A stretch of DNA of 64,000 nt. Source: Suillus spraguei. Its lineage: Eukaryota; Basidiomycota; Agaricomycetes; Boletales; Suillaceae. Positions 13,176-23,982 of the stretch are shown here, piece by piece; positions within the stretch are counted from its first letter, which is position 1; each line of letters opens with the position of its first letter. The stretch is from positions 161,737 through 225,736 of the forward strand of contig JABCPU010000069.1 of the NCBI GenBank assembly GCA_016800925.1, given 5' to 3'. The notes beneath the pieces are model-generated. The model did not search any database and had not been told where the DNA came from. It saw nothing but the letters and a program-made list of their open reading frames with translations. The translations under genes were made by a program, and so were the position numbers.

Positions 13176-16100
13176 AGGCTTTGTCGTCATCGTCATCGTC
13201 CTCATTTTGAGGATTATCGAACAAATATGGCAACGGAACCTCGCGCGTAATTCGGTATTGATCCATATTACCAAGATGTTCATTCTCGAGACGGTCTGTC
13301 AGGCATCGAGGATTAGTGAGTTATATCGAAAGATGAAGACACTGACAGAAATTCCACATAATTCTTCTCGTCATCTCCATTAGGGCAGTCACGAATGACC
13401 GGATATTAAAGTATGGCCAACTAGGTATGTAGAAGACCCAGAGAAAACGAATAGAAAAGTTCATGACCTATGGTAGATTGTTTAGCGAAGGGAGCTACGA
13501 GAATATATTCTACTCACCATAGCAACATAGTACAGCTGAATAGAATAAAAATTCGGAACATTTGATCTAGTAAAAGGTAGAACGCACCGGAATCTGGGAT
13601 GTGTACACCAACTCCCGCCTGAGGAGGGGGTATTTAGCGCGGGGTTTGCAGATAGACCAATCCATCACAAAGTCCTGCGTGAAGTTGACAATGTATATAC
13701 CCTTGACTGTTCGTGAACTCACCCATGCACACCCATATAGTGAATAGATAACTGCTGACAAACACCAGAGAATGAAAGAAGCACCGCGGTCAATGTCCCC
13801 TGGAGAAGATCAGATGAGAGTGGGGACGCGAAAAGGCAGCCTACCATCGCGTTTCCAAAGATAATAACAGAGGTAGTATACTGTACCCATCCCGTACTTG
13901 CCGGCCTGTACATACAACCAAGACGTAAGCTCTTTTAAAGTGCTTCCATTTGATAGTGAGGACTTACGTTGATGAGATGAGTAGGTAACTTTGAATCCCT
14001 GTAACGTCTAACACTCTGCATAAGACGCAGTAGGAACGGTAACATAGCAAGTACAAAGTAAGGACCCCAATTTGATTCCGGTCCACAAGTACTCCACGCA
14101 TCTTGAACCGCAGGGTCGTACGCAGACGAGACTTTGTCCCTTGGCACCAAACTAGACATCTGAGAGGAGGAAAAGAAGCGCGAGACAACTGTCATGGAAG
14201 TATTTAAACTAGGCAACGATCCGGAGGTAGACGACGCATTGGCATCGGAGGAGACATAAGGAAAGTATCGGGAATAGAAACACCCAACAAAGTATAGTTC
14301 GAAAAACTATAGATAAGACTGCAAAACTGATCGCTGTGAAGGCTGAGATGAATGATACAATCGCGTGGAATTGTAGATACTAACCCGAGCCAGAAATCCG
14401 TGAACTGTCAATACGTCAATCACATGATAAGCGCCACATAATACGAACGTACTTCAACGCCCCATAAACCGCTAACACCTAGTCTTGCAATGCTCTTGAT
14501 AAGCCACCATCGTGAATGACCCCAGAGAACGTTCTATGCATTTCCAAAAACATGTCAGCTCGAATTGGAGACACAAATAACGTGACCTTGCCGGAATGGG
14601 ATTGAACACAACAATAAGTACAAGGCCAAGCCACACAAGCGGCCAGATGAGTGGAGGGCCAACTTGAATGAATGATAGCATAAAGCAGTATGCTAGTGCA
14701 CACAATAGGAAAGCAGGAAGCTAATGTGAAGTTGAATCAATGAACCTCATAGAATGACAAGGTGCCAAACCTCAAAATACTCGCGATGATCAAGCCGAGA
14801 TCGTACATTAAGCTCTTCGAAAGAAGGTCAATACGAGGGAGATAAACAAGACAAGCTATGCTCACCAAATATGAAGACATAGTTGATTCTTTCCCTGGCC
14901 CACACCACGAGGTTCAAACCGACGAGCAACACGAGCAATGTGGGGATTAACAAAATAGAGTAGATGTAAAGTAGGATATTCCATGAATGCAATGTGGTAG
15001 TAGTACTGTCACGCAGACCTGTAGGTGAGATAAAATTATTGTGGTCGTCAGCATGAAGAAAACAGGACGTACATGCCACGAAACCGATGACCGTCACCGG
15101 TATAGATGACCCAAGCAACACGCCCGTGCAAAACGTGCTAAAATGATGGGATTTCTGGGTCGCACCAACACGAAGATGAGTGACCGCTTTCTTCTTGTCA
15201 CCACGTTCTGCGATAACATGTAGAAAGAGAAAAGCCAAAACCTTTGAGCGACATACCAAATCTTGCGGCAAAGAGCTCTTCCATCTCTTTAAGCATTGAG
15301 CTGACCATTGCGCCAGAAGCAAAAGCCGAGGGCTCAACCTGACCATTGTATAACATTAAGATGCTACAAGAGGTATCAGAAAAGTCTTACCCTTTCCTTC
15401 ATGTAAGCTGCTTGAGCAGGAATCTGTGTAATCTTCTCATACTTTTTGACAGCTTTGCGAAAACCAGTGAGGTTCAGTATCTGTTTGATTTCGATTTTCG
15501 ATGATAAATACGCAGAGTGATAAATAAGTGAGAGGCGTGCAGTCGTTAGCATGAATGATCGAGATAATCAGCAGGATGGGACCAGTCACGTACACGGTAA
15601 TTATTCAGTGCCTCGAGTCCACTGGACAAGGAAAGAAGTCAGCCTCCGCCGGCATGCGATTATTAGAAGAAAGGAGAAATAGCCCGGAAACCGGCAATGC
15701 AAACGGGACATACCGGTAGTACTCCACGACAGCCTTCTTGAGGCGTTTCTTCGCATTCTGGTACTCCTGTGGGCTTGTGAAGGGCACGTTGTTATTTTTC
15801 AACGGGACATTGCCATTTGCCTTTGTATGTGGGATTGAACGATTGCTCCTGAGCGATCCAACTTGGGTTGAATCACCTGCGGTAGACGCAGGAGTTGGTG
15901 CCATGGTTGTACGTTCGGAAGTTCCTCCATCTTCAGTGGTGACCGAATGACCTGTTTCCACAATGACTGAGATTAGGGGTCCGCTCTGTTGGCCCTTTCC
16001 ACTGCAATGATCAATACATACCTCCCCGATACGACTCAGAAACTACCAGCCCTGGTTGATTGTCGCTCTTGTCTCTACAATATTGGACTAGGGCAAGCAA

Positions 16101-17226
16101 AGGCGCTGCCAGGCATAGGTGGGCTCTTGTGGCCCAGCTCGGCGCTGTGACATTTGCATTAGATTCCTGCACACACATAGAGTTAGGATATCTCAAAAAA
16201 TAATGAAAGGAAGCGCATATATGCGGAACGGTAGACTGACATAGTACTTCTTTCGATGAAGCCCGAGTTCATTAAGCTGCTCCTTGAGCAGCTTGCCGCG
16301 GTCTCGCATTTCCTTCTCTCGCTCGGCATAAAAAGAGTCGACTTTCTCCAATTCAGAATCTAATAGCTCGAAAAAATTTGCATGAAGTGGTGGTAGTAGA
16401 GGAAGAAGCATGTGTAAGGCAGTAGGAACAGCTGAAGAACCTGCTGGTCTAATGAGGTTTCTACGCAACAGACTGAAGACGTCTAAACTGACCTGCATCA
16501 CGGAAAAAGGGAAACATGAGTGGCGAGTGCACAGTCTTCGGAGACAAAGGAGTTTCCTGCGAAGGAGCCTGTGATGATGAGCCTGTATGATGAGGTGGAA
16601 AACTATGCATTGGAAAGCTGAGTGATGAACCTGTCAAAAGCATCTATCAAATAAAACTTAGCATACGATGCTGAAACTGCTCACGCATCCGGCTATTCCT
16701 CCGTTGGACTTGAGTCGCAGAAAGAGTTGAATTCCTTCCATCAGGTCGTGGAAAGAATAACAACTCTAAAGAGTACATCAAAGTGAAATGAGATGGCGAG
16801 AATTTATTCGAAATAGCCAACATACCGTTGTACTCTTCATATTCTCTGGCTTGCTTATGAACCTGATCAACATCAGTGGTTCCGGTGGTGTTCAGCCTGG
16901 CAATATGCTCTGCACGAATTGCACCGATGCACTTTTTTAGGCAGCGATAATCACTGAAAGAGAACCGTAGTGAGAATAACGTTAGTGGGGATGATCGATC
17001 GGCACACGCAAAACGTAACGCAGAAGTGGGACGCACATGTATGCCCTTTTCCACTCAGGAGTCTGCAACAAGATAACATTCAGTATACGCATCACCGATA
17101 CAAGGTTGGTTGGTTTGAATTGATGGACTAACTTGTGTATCGTTAAGGTAACTGGAGTTAAAATGAGTCGCACAAAATGAGCACAAGCAGGAGTATTGAA
17201 GACCGGATTCACCGTGCAAACTTCAT
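13174..17226 (-). CDS. SPX-EXS phosphate exporter / sensor, SYG1/XPR1 family
   Basis: Membrane protein of the family of yeast Syg1 and animal XPR1, which exports phosphate and binds inositol pyrophosphates through its SPX domain. The N-terminus is split over tiny exons: MKFAR, YLNDTQ, TPEWKRAYI and DYRCLKKCIGAIR, the classic SPX start, all joined in frame by GT..AG introns (17226 to about 16900). A Glu/Lys-rich helix (FFELLDSELEKVDSFYAER, near 16350) follows, then a Ser/Thr-rich linker. Several membrane segments occupy 15350-13600. The EXS signature FLLRLMQSVRRYRDSK lies near 14010, and RLENEHLGNMDQYRITREV near 13250. The C-terminus PYLFDNPQNEDDDDDDKA has an acidic tail. Stop TAG at 13174-13176. 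It shares a 659 bp divergent promoter region with the dehalogenase. Confidence 0.9.
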
Positions 17227-17885
17227 CAGTATCCTGTAACTTGTAAGCTGATGGACTTGGTTAGGTTTATGCTGGGGGTACTAGGAGCTTATAGGGTATG
17301 ATATAATGGAATTTTTCGACTGACACGCAAGTGTAAAGGAGTTTGTTAAAAGGCTCCAGGAACGTGAATTCAAGGTGCCAGGGATCTTATGGACACCGAA
17401 ATCCTGGCAAAAAGCCAAGAATGGATGTGATGATCAAAATGCCATAGGCAAAATATTGATTAGTGCACGTTCCTAGAATTGCCATGGTCAACATCTATAG
17501 ATGACGAGATTGTGGCGACAGAGGACGGTGCCTGTATTGAGGAAAAAATATACAACCGACAGCCAGCCAGGTTTGACCTCAATTTCCAAACGACTGTGCT
17601 TACCTATCTCGCTTCTGACGCGTCCAATTTCCAGCACACGACCTCTGTAACGTGGCGAAAGCTGGTTTAGTCTTCTGTCGATGACCAAACGCTCATTTGA
17701 GAGAGATAGAGTATCTATAATTGTGTACCAATAAAATGTGGTGCCCTATGAGCCATAGGATATGGTAACGAATTTAGTTGTCGGATGAATAGACAAAGGA
17801 TGATAATGTCGAAGTATACTTAGTATTAAGTAAGTTAGTTCATTTCAATTGGTGAGAAAACTAGACCTGACTCCGACTCGTCGAG
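17227..17885. other. Divergent intergenic region
   Basis: Presumed bidirectional promoter of the SPX-EXS gene (-) and dehalogenase (+). Two overlapping ~60-codon frames at 17479-17688 on opposite strands show no recognisable domain and are not called. Confidence 0.4.
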
Positions 17886-18800
17886 ATGCAATTGACGTCT
17901 CACAAAGTCTTGATCTTTGACGTTTATGGGACCCTCATTGACTGGGAATCCGGAATATACAATAGTCTCAAGCCACTCTTCCCCAACGACACTCCAAGAG
18001 AAGAAGTGTTGGAGAAGTATGCCACTGCGGAACTAGATCTTCAAACGAAAGATCCGAGCGTAGCATACTCCAAGATCCTTGATCTCGTCTGGGTGCGGCT
18101 CAGTGGGCAAGCCAACACGAATCTCGGTCACGGCGGTGGACAAACCGCAGTCACAGAAGAAGGGGAGGGGGTCGGAGCATCCATTTCAGCGGCTAATTTA
18201 GATCTGGCTTACGAGTCCTTGACTCCAGCAACAAGTGATGCCGACCGCTTCGGAGCTTCCATACCCACGTGGCAACCATTTGAAGACACCGTCCAAGCCC
18301 TCCACAGACTGAAGGAGCACTTCGCATTAGTGGTTCTCTCCAACGTGGACAACAGAAGCTTTGGCGGCACACATGAGTTACTGAAATCTAAAACTCATGA
18401 AGCTAGCAAAAGCAGATACCTGACAGAGACCCCCGACTCCCCCTTCTCACTCATCCTCACTGCTCAGCAACTTAATGCGTATAAACCAGACCTAAGGGTA
18501 CTGGAAACTGCACTCCAGCAAATCTCGTCCACGCCTCGCTCCCTCTTACCGCATCCAACCCCACCCTGGGCTGTGGAGGCACGCGAGGTGCTTGTAGTAG
18601 CAAACTCGCTTCTGCATGATATAGAGCCCGCAAATCTTCACAATCTTAATAATGTGTGGATTTCACGCCATGAGAAGAATACCATCGGGACCAAATCTGA
18701 TTTGAAGGAGCGAGGCGTGTGGACATGGAGGTTTGAAACTTTAGGTGATCTGGCAGATGCAGTTGACCAAGAAGTTAAAGAAGCGCGTGACGCTACATAG
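17886..18800 (+). CDS. Haloacid dehalogenase type II-like hydrolase (HAD superfamily)
   Basis: Single-exon gene of 304 codons. HAD motif I is FDVYGTL with the nucleophile Asp at residue 12; the DxYGT form is typical of the L-2-haloacid dehalogenase group. Motif II is LVVLSNVDN, motif III contains the Lys of NAYKPDLRVLETAL, and motif IV lies at VVANSLLHDIEPA. A cap region falls between motifs I and II and holds a Gly-rich, probably flexible insertion (residues ~80-100, GQANTNLGHGGGQTAV). Family members hydrolyse 2-haloacids or small phosphates; the true substrate here is unknown. The start at 17886 is the only ATG before motif I. No lesion. Confidence 0.88.
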   Translation: MQLTSHKVLIFDVYGTLIDWESGIYNSLKPLFPNDTPREEVLEKYATAELDLQTKDPSVAYSKILDLVWVRLSGQANTNLGHGGGQTAVTEEGEGVGASISAANLDLAYESLTPATSDADRFGASIPTWQPFEDTVQALHRLKEHFALVVLSNVDNRSFGGTHELLKSKTHEASKSRYLTETPDSPFSLILTAQQLNAYKPDLRVLETALQQISSTPRSLLPHPTPPWAVEAREVLVVANSLLHDIEPANLHNLNNVWISRHEKNTIGTKSDLKERGVWTWRFETLGDLADAVDQEVKEARDAT

Positions 18801-20394
18801 GTGCGCAACAATTATACATTCTACATACCAGAAATAGATCCCTTTCTCAGATAGGTCAAGTTGTCACCGTTGAACCCTTTGGCCGGATGTCACGGTGGTG
18901 CATGAGGTCAGGTACAGCCGTGCCATGTTTCTAGTGTATGACCGAATACCAACTTGAAAGAAGAAGTTGAAACGCGTTATTGATGCGATCCAGCGGGCTG
19001 ACCGGACGAAGGACTCTCCTGTATACCGTCTTTCGTCTGGAAGATGAAGATTCGTAACCAAGGAATAGATGATCCCCTTTATGCACTCAACTTGAAGCCG
19101 CGGTGCCAAGTTTGATACTCGAACTCCTATTTTAATTTATCTCAACATTCCTGACTCACTTGGGTTTTTGACCTTCGGTAGAATCCATTATATTCCCTAG
19201 TTATGCCTCTCCGTTGTTCGGTCGGTGTCTGTTGTTTCAATTCATTCCTATCACGTGTAGGATTGTCGGAGGGCCAAAGAATGTTTCTCAGCTATAGAGT
19301 TCTTCACACCGTGTAGAATCACAGTTTATACGGGGATTAGGCTGAATTAGCCAGCAGAATGATTTCCTTCTGTGTCATGTATTCGGGCGCATTAAGAAAC
19401 CGCCAGATCGGTAGAGGTGGGGAGCCGGAACGAACAAATTGATTGTGCGAATACGTGTGGTAGAAGCGAGCTGTAGTAACAGACAGGAGAGAAACAGGGT
19501 AGACGGCGATGTTGTACAGGACACCGGTGTCTGAGTAAAACTCCAATAAAATTCGTTGGCATCGATATTTAGAAAGAACACAAACAACCGGGGATGGCCC
19601 AACGCTTGTTGTCGCGCTAGTGACCACAGTAACTATTTATTTATTCGGTGTTAGCATTTAAGGTGAACGCGTCTGCCCCTCGCTTGACTAAAATGATGAA
19701 GAGGCCACGAGTTTCCCAATGGTGTATATGTAATCTGATGTTCCACTATGGTTTCGTACGCTTCGACATTATAGTTTTTTTTGTACCTAGCCTAGCCCTC
19801 AGAGGTTCTCCCCATCACAACTCGGTTGGTATCTGGGTAACATTGTATTCTACATTCTACCGCCATCTAAAGTCCAACAAACTTCTACCTGGAGACGAGG
19901 ACATAAGATTGGTTGGTATCTGGGTAACATTGTATTCTACATTCTACCGCCATCTAAAGTCCAATAAACTTCTACCTGGAGACAAGGACATGAGAAAATT
20001 CGCTCATGCACGTCGGGCTAATGCGACGATGACACGAAGTCCCAACTCAGTGGTCTCGCGCATTAGGCATAGAATTGGATTTCCATCATCTAGGACGGAG
20101 ATTGCACAGCGTGTGCGCCATGCCGACAGCGCCAAGAATATGTGTCATGACGGACAAAGGGTGTCCATAGATCGTCCATAGGCCCGCGAGAATTACAATT
20201 CGATTGTTTCAAACTTGAAAGCGGTTTCACGTATCTAGAAACGTTTTTCAAACAGCACAAAATCTTGCCTTCTTACTGATAGAACCTTTAACTGACTGCG
20301 GACTAAGCACAAGCGTTTGTGCTGCATCTACACGGACAAGGATGCCGCGGTGATAAGATAGATAGCAAGGTAACGCGGAGAAATTCCACGACTC
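18801..20394. other. Intergenic region without a supported gene
   Basis: Contains short frames on both strands (18864-19109, 19337-19627, 19648-20181) with no recognisable domain. The longest owes its length partly to an 87 bp tandem duplication. I see no splice pattern joining them into a gene. Confidence 0.4.
19824..19994. repeat. 87 bp tandem duplication, two copies
   Basis: The segment starting GGTTGGTATCTGGGTAACAT at 19824 repeats at 19911. The copies differ at only a few bases near their 3' ends. The period of 87 is a multiple of three, so the frame spanning it stays open and shows a repeated 29-residue block, but nothing else supports coding. Confidence 0.85.
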
Positions 20395-21520
20395 TTACAC
20401 AAGAATGACCGCCAACAATAAAGCAACTAATACAATTATAAGGATAGTTATACACCATCCCGACTTCGTTTCTATTCCGGAACGTCAGTATGTCATAACA
20501 ACAACATAGCCAGCTCAAACTTGCCTTCTGTGTCTCGTACAAATTTCCTCATTCTTCGCATCGCATTTGATAGTTTGGAATCAGTCCGGTCAACATTTGC
20601 TTCAAGATCATCAAGCATTCTGGTCAAAATCTTAGCATGAACTAGCGGCAGCGGATAACATAACTTACTCGACATGCTCGCCAATCTCATGTCCCATCAG
20701 GCCTGCTTGTTGAGCTAGAGTATTTAAAGTCCCTGATATTGAATCCATGGCACGATCCTGCTCCTGAAGTAATAACTTTCGCATGTTTTTGTCGGTCTCC
20801 CCCTCTCTTAAAATGAACACGAGAACCTACTTGTTGTTCTTCATGAGCCCACTTTGCCTGCTCATCATCGGGCTCTCCTGACTGCGAGCCAGGTACTGAT
20901 TGTAAAGGAGACCGTGAGCCACTGCCAGTGGGTAACGATGATTGTGACTGAAGGGGAATGGATGGTGATTTCCCTCCAGACGGCAACTAATGAACCGTCA
21001 GAAGCTGCATATTTAGCATAAATAAGTACCAACACTTCGACCTTCGACGTCCGCCCTCATACTCTGTCCTTAGGTTGGTCATCTTAGTTAGGATGAGTAT
21101 GCTTCAAGCAACTTATGACGAACCTCAATTTCACGACGTACGCGACCCACATATTTCCGCCGTTCAGAAACTTCTGCATCATCTAGCCCGAAATATCTAG
21201 GACCTGTGTCCTCCACCATCCTGAGAGGGATAAGTTTCTTGGACTGCGGACTATCATCCCTGCTTACTTGACGCTCTCTTCTAAATCCTCTAAGTCTGTG
21301 TACAGAGCAGCAAGCGTAGCTTTCAACTGCACTCTCATGTCAACTTTTCGTTCGAAGAGCGTGTCAAGGATAATCTCACTTCATTTCGAGCCAACACAAG
21401 CTCTTCACTCCCATCCCGAGCGAGGCTGCGGATTCGCAGGAACGAAGAACGTAACGTCGACGCTGTCTGGAGCGAAGATTGTATTTCCCGCTGGACTTCA
21501 TGATATGGGTCGGTCGACAT
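20395..21520 (-). CDS. t-SNARE, syntaxin-6/Tlg1-like
   Basis: Qc-type SNARE acting in trans-Golgi/endosome membrane fusion. The N-terminus MSTDPYHEVQREIQSSLQ is the typical syntaxin-6 family start (residue 1 at 21520). The SNARE helix has MLDDLEANVDRTDSKLSNAM and RRMRKFVRDTEGK near 20530-20620. A short intron (donor inside GAAGGCAA|GT, acceptor ..AATAG) joins it to a C-terminal membrane anchor beginning TKSGWCITILII and rich in Val/Leu/Ile. Stop TAA at 20395-20397. A Ser/Pro/Gln-rich linker (20860-20990) separates the N-terminal helices from the SNARE motif. The ATG at 21604 would add 28 residues; I prefer the internal Met because it matches the family start. Confidence 0.88.
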
Positions 21521-23772
21521 GGTGGTAATGAAATTCAATGAATGTAACAGGTCTGGTATTCGATTGACACTCGAGTCTGTGCGGATACATTCAAGTTTGC
21601 GCAACTAAGACCAAATTTCAAATCTTGAGTTGCTTTGTCATATCAACATTGGTGTGACACATGTCACGGTGACCATCGATATCAACAGAAATGCCAGCAA
21701 CTTGAAGTTCTTCAACTCGTTCTCGTCGTTACTCTACGTGTGTGTCATGCCGCCCAGAAAGAAATTTGCTGCAAGTTTAGATGGCCAAAGTCAGTGTTGG
21801 CTGATATAGTATATTCATTGCTTGTTCCATGTCTTGCTTCTTGGTACTATACAGTGATTCACCTTCATCATAGTACTATCGTTGGGCCAGAGTTGCAAAT
21901 TCTGACGACCTCATTTTCATACCTCATTGTTTGCTACACATTAAGATGAGAAAAATACATGGAACTATAGTTACATGTGTCAGTAAGATAATTCTAATTC
22001 ACCATTATTAGCAGCAAGTTCAATGTGATTGGCATTACCATTAAGTATACACGGAGTTTCTGGAAACAGAAGGAAATGAGCAGATACTAGAAAACGAGGA
22101 CAGTGAAACACTGTCACCACCTTGAAGGCCAGACATGGAGGATTGGAGACAGGAGTCTCATCTTCCCACAAAACGGCGGCCATGCAGCAATGCAGTTCAT
22201 CCCAAACATAACATCGAGACCTCACGCGACCTCGAACTCGACATCGGTAGTGAGAGCACGGCAATAAATCACTGAGGCCATGGGGATTTCAGCGAAACGC
22301 GAACTTGGGCCCAAATGGCTGAGCGAACGAGCAATCGAAGAAGACGAGAGAAGAATACCATTCAAGGGCAAGAGCAACAGACGCAGGAAGACAATCGATT
22401 TGAATGATGTGCCAGTGGTAAAACACGATATAACCCACTCCCTTATGGTAGCGGGAATAAATCTACATGATACATTAGCACAGGGTGTTCAGAAACCAAT
22501 GCAAGCACTTACCTTACTAGGAAGGTTCCGAGAAGTGGAAGCCTTGGAAGTAGAGCACGATCGTCTGGCTTTCCATAGAGCAGCAGTCTTCGTACGAATC
22601 TCTGCTCTCTTCTGCACACAACGGGGGCAACGAGGGTCAGTACAGATACGGACAAAGTTTGCAAGCCATCATGATAATATTGATCGTCGTAATGAGACCA
22701 TACATGATTGTCATGCTGTCTCAAAGCCATATGGGATGCGGCAGAAGGAGAAAAGACAGTGGGAATATCCCTCAGGCTAGATAGACCGGTCGAAATGTCT
22801 GTTAAGAATTATACCAACTGTCGGTAGTAGGAATGCGCGCAGGACCAGATGTCAACTCCACGGTGACCCCATTATGATTGGAAACAAAACGCAGCACAAT
22901 GCAGTCATGCAGAAAAGACGATAGCACGGAGAAATCTCGACTCATCGTTAACACAAATAACAGTAGGAATATCAGTGAAGGGTCCAATGACTTGATAACA
23001 ACTAAAGGCACAGTCGACGATTAAGATCAACATACGCAGTGAGAAACACAACACCAACTACTGTCACAGCGGGAATGAATCCGAATGATAGATTCATTCG
23101 CCACCAATGTTGTGATATTAATAGTAATGCTCGCCAGTAGCTGGGGATCTACCTCAGTGAGCACGGCGCGCGTCACCGCAGACTGGTGTAGAACTGATTT
23201 GTGGTTCACATGACAGGACCATAGCGTGAATAAATGCATACCAATAAAGTTCGGAACAAACATTGGTCGGACTTCAAAATAAGTTGCGGCATATCGGCAA
23301 ATCGAACCGTAACCCATCGTCCACCATATCGTCACTACTACCCCGATCGCTTAGTTCTACTCCCGATGGGAGTGAAGGATCCGCGCCCCGTAGTGCACGC
23401 AGCCTGCCGTTCGGATTTCAAGCGCTCATATCCGGATCATTGTGGGTTATATATATCGTAGTCACGAGTCTTGTGTCTAGGCACAGCCGGGGCCTCAGAC
23501 TGCGTTAACACAAAGAGGGGTCGATTAATCGCAGAAAGCGGCCGGGCTATGCCCTTGTATTAGCACAATGTGTTCAATGCAGTACAGATGACCGGGAACA
23601 TATTCACTTACAGATTCTAGGTTGATTCTAGGCCAGTCAGAGCCGCACAGGTACCATTCCCGAGCTCCAGGCCTGTCTGGAACCGACGTCATATGCCCGC
23701 GATGACGATAAACAAGAATTCAGTCCAGTCTTACATAACGATCATAGTACTTACAATATAAATGATAAGGAA
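21521..23772. other. 2.2 kb region without a recognisable gene
   Basis: Both strands hold several medium frames (22280-22780 on +; 21980-22264, 22509-22730, 22802-23011 and 23027-23335 on -) but no domain that I recognise. One minus-strand stretch near 23030-23110 encodes a hydrophobic run (FGFIPAVTVVGVVF), and another near 22560-22650 encodes DPRCPRCVQKRAEIRTK. A small, intron-rich, unrecognised minus-strand gene is possible, but I could not join exons convincingly. Confidence 0.35.
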
Positions 23773-23777
23773 CCTTC
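23773..23777. repeat. Target site duplication (left), CCTTC
   Basis: CCTTC abuts the left LTR and is repeated directly after the right LTR at 29078-29082. This 5 bp duplication marks the insertion of the first chromovirus. Confidence 0.9.
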
Positions 23778-23982
23778 TGGAAGCCCGCCGTGGTGGCGGC
23801 GGGAAACACTAAGCAGATCAAACAAGGATTAATAGGACAAGACCGTGGATTTCAGAGCGTGATACAAATGAGCAGATGATAGTAGGTAAGAGACCTAAGT
23901 CTGATCTCGATGGCGTAAAACGTAGTGATATAAATGGGGGAACGTTCACGTGATTGTTGATGTTGTAAGCACTCGGCTTACA
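23778..23982 (-). repeat. LTR (3' LTR in element orientation)
   Basis: 205 bp, identical by eye to 28873-29077. In element orientation it starts TGTAAGC and ends TTCCA. The first 19 bases form a small palindrome (TGTAAGC, 5 bases, GCTTACA), and CCCGCC/GGCGGG gives a second potential hairpin near the other end. A TATA-like ATTTATATCAC is present. Confidence 0.95.

Noticed and set aside
17479..17688. Overlapping ~60-codon frames in the divergent promoter
   Set aside because: Mutual shadows with no domain or conserved start.
19648..20181. 177-codon plus-strand frame
   Set aside because: Length depends on an in-frame 87 bp tandem duplication; no recognisable domain and no intron signals.
22280..22780. 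166-codon plus-strand frame
   Set aside because: No domain; composition and the competing minus-strand pieces make it unconvincing.
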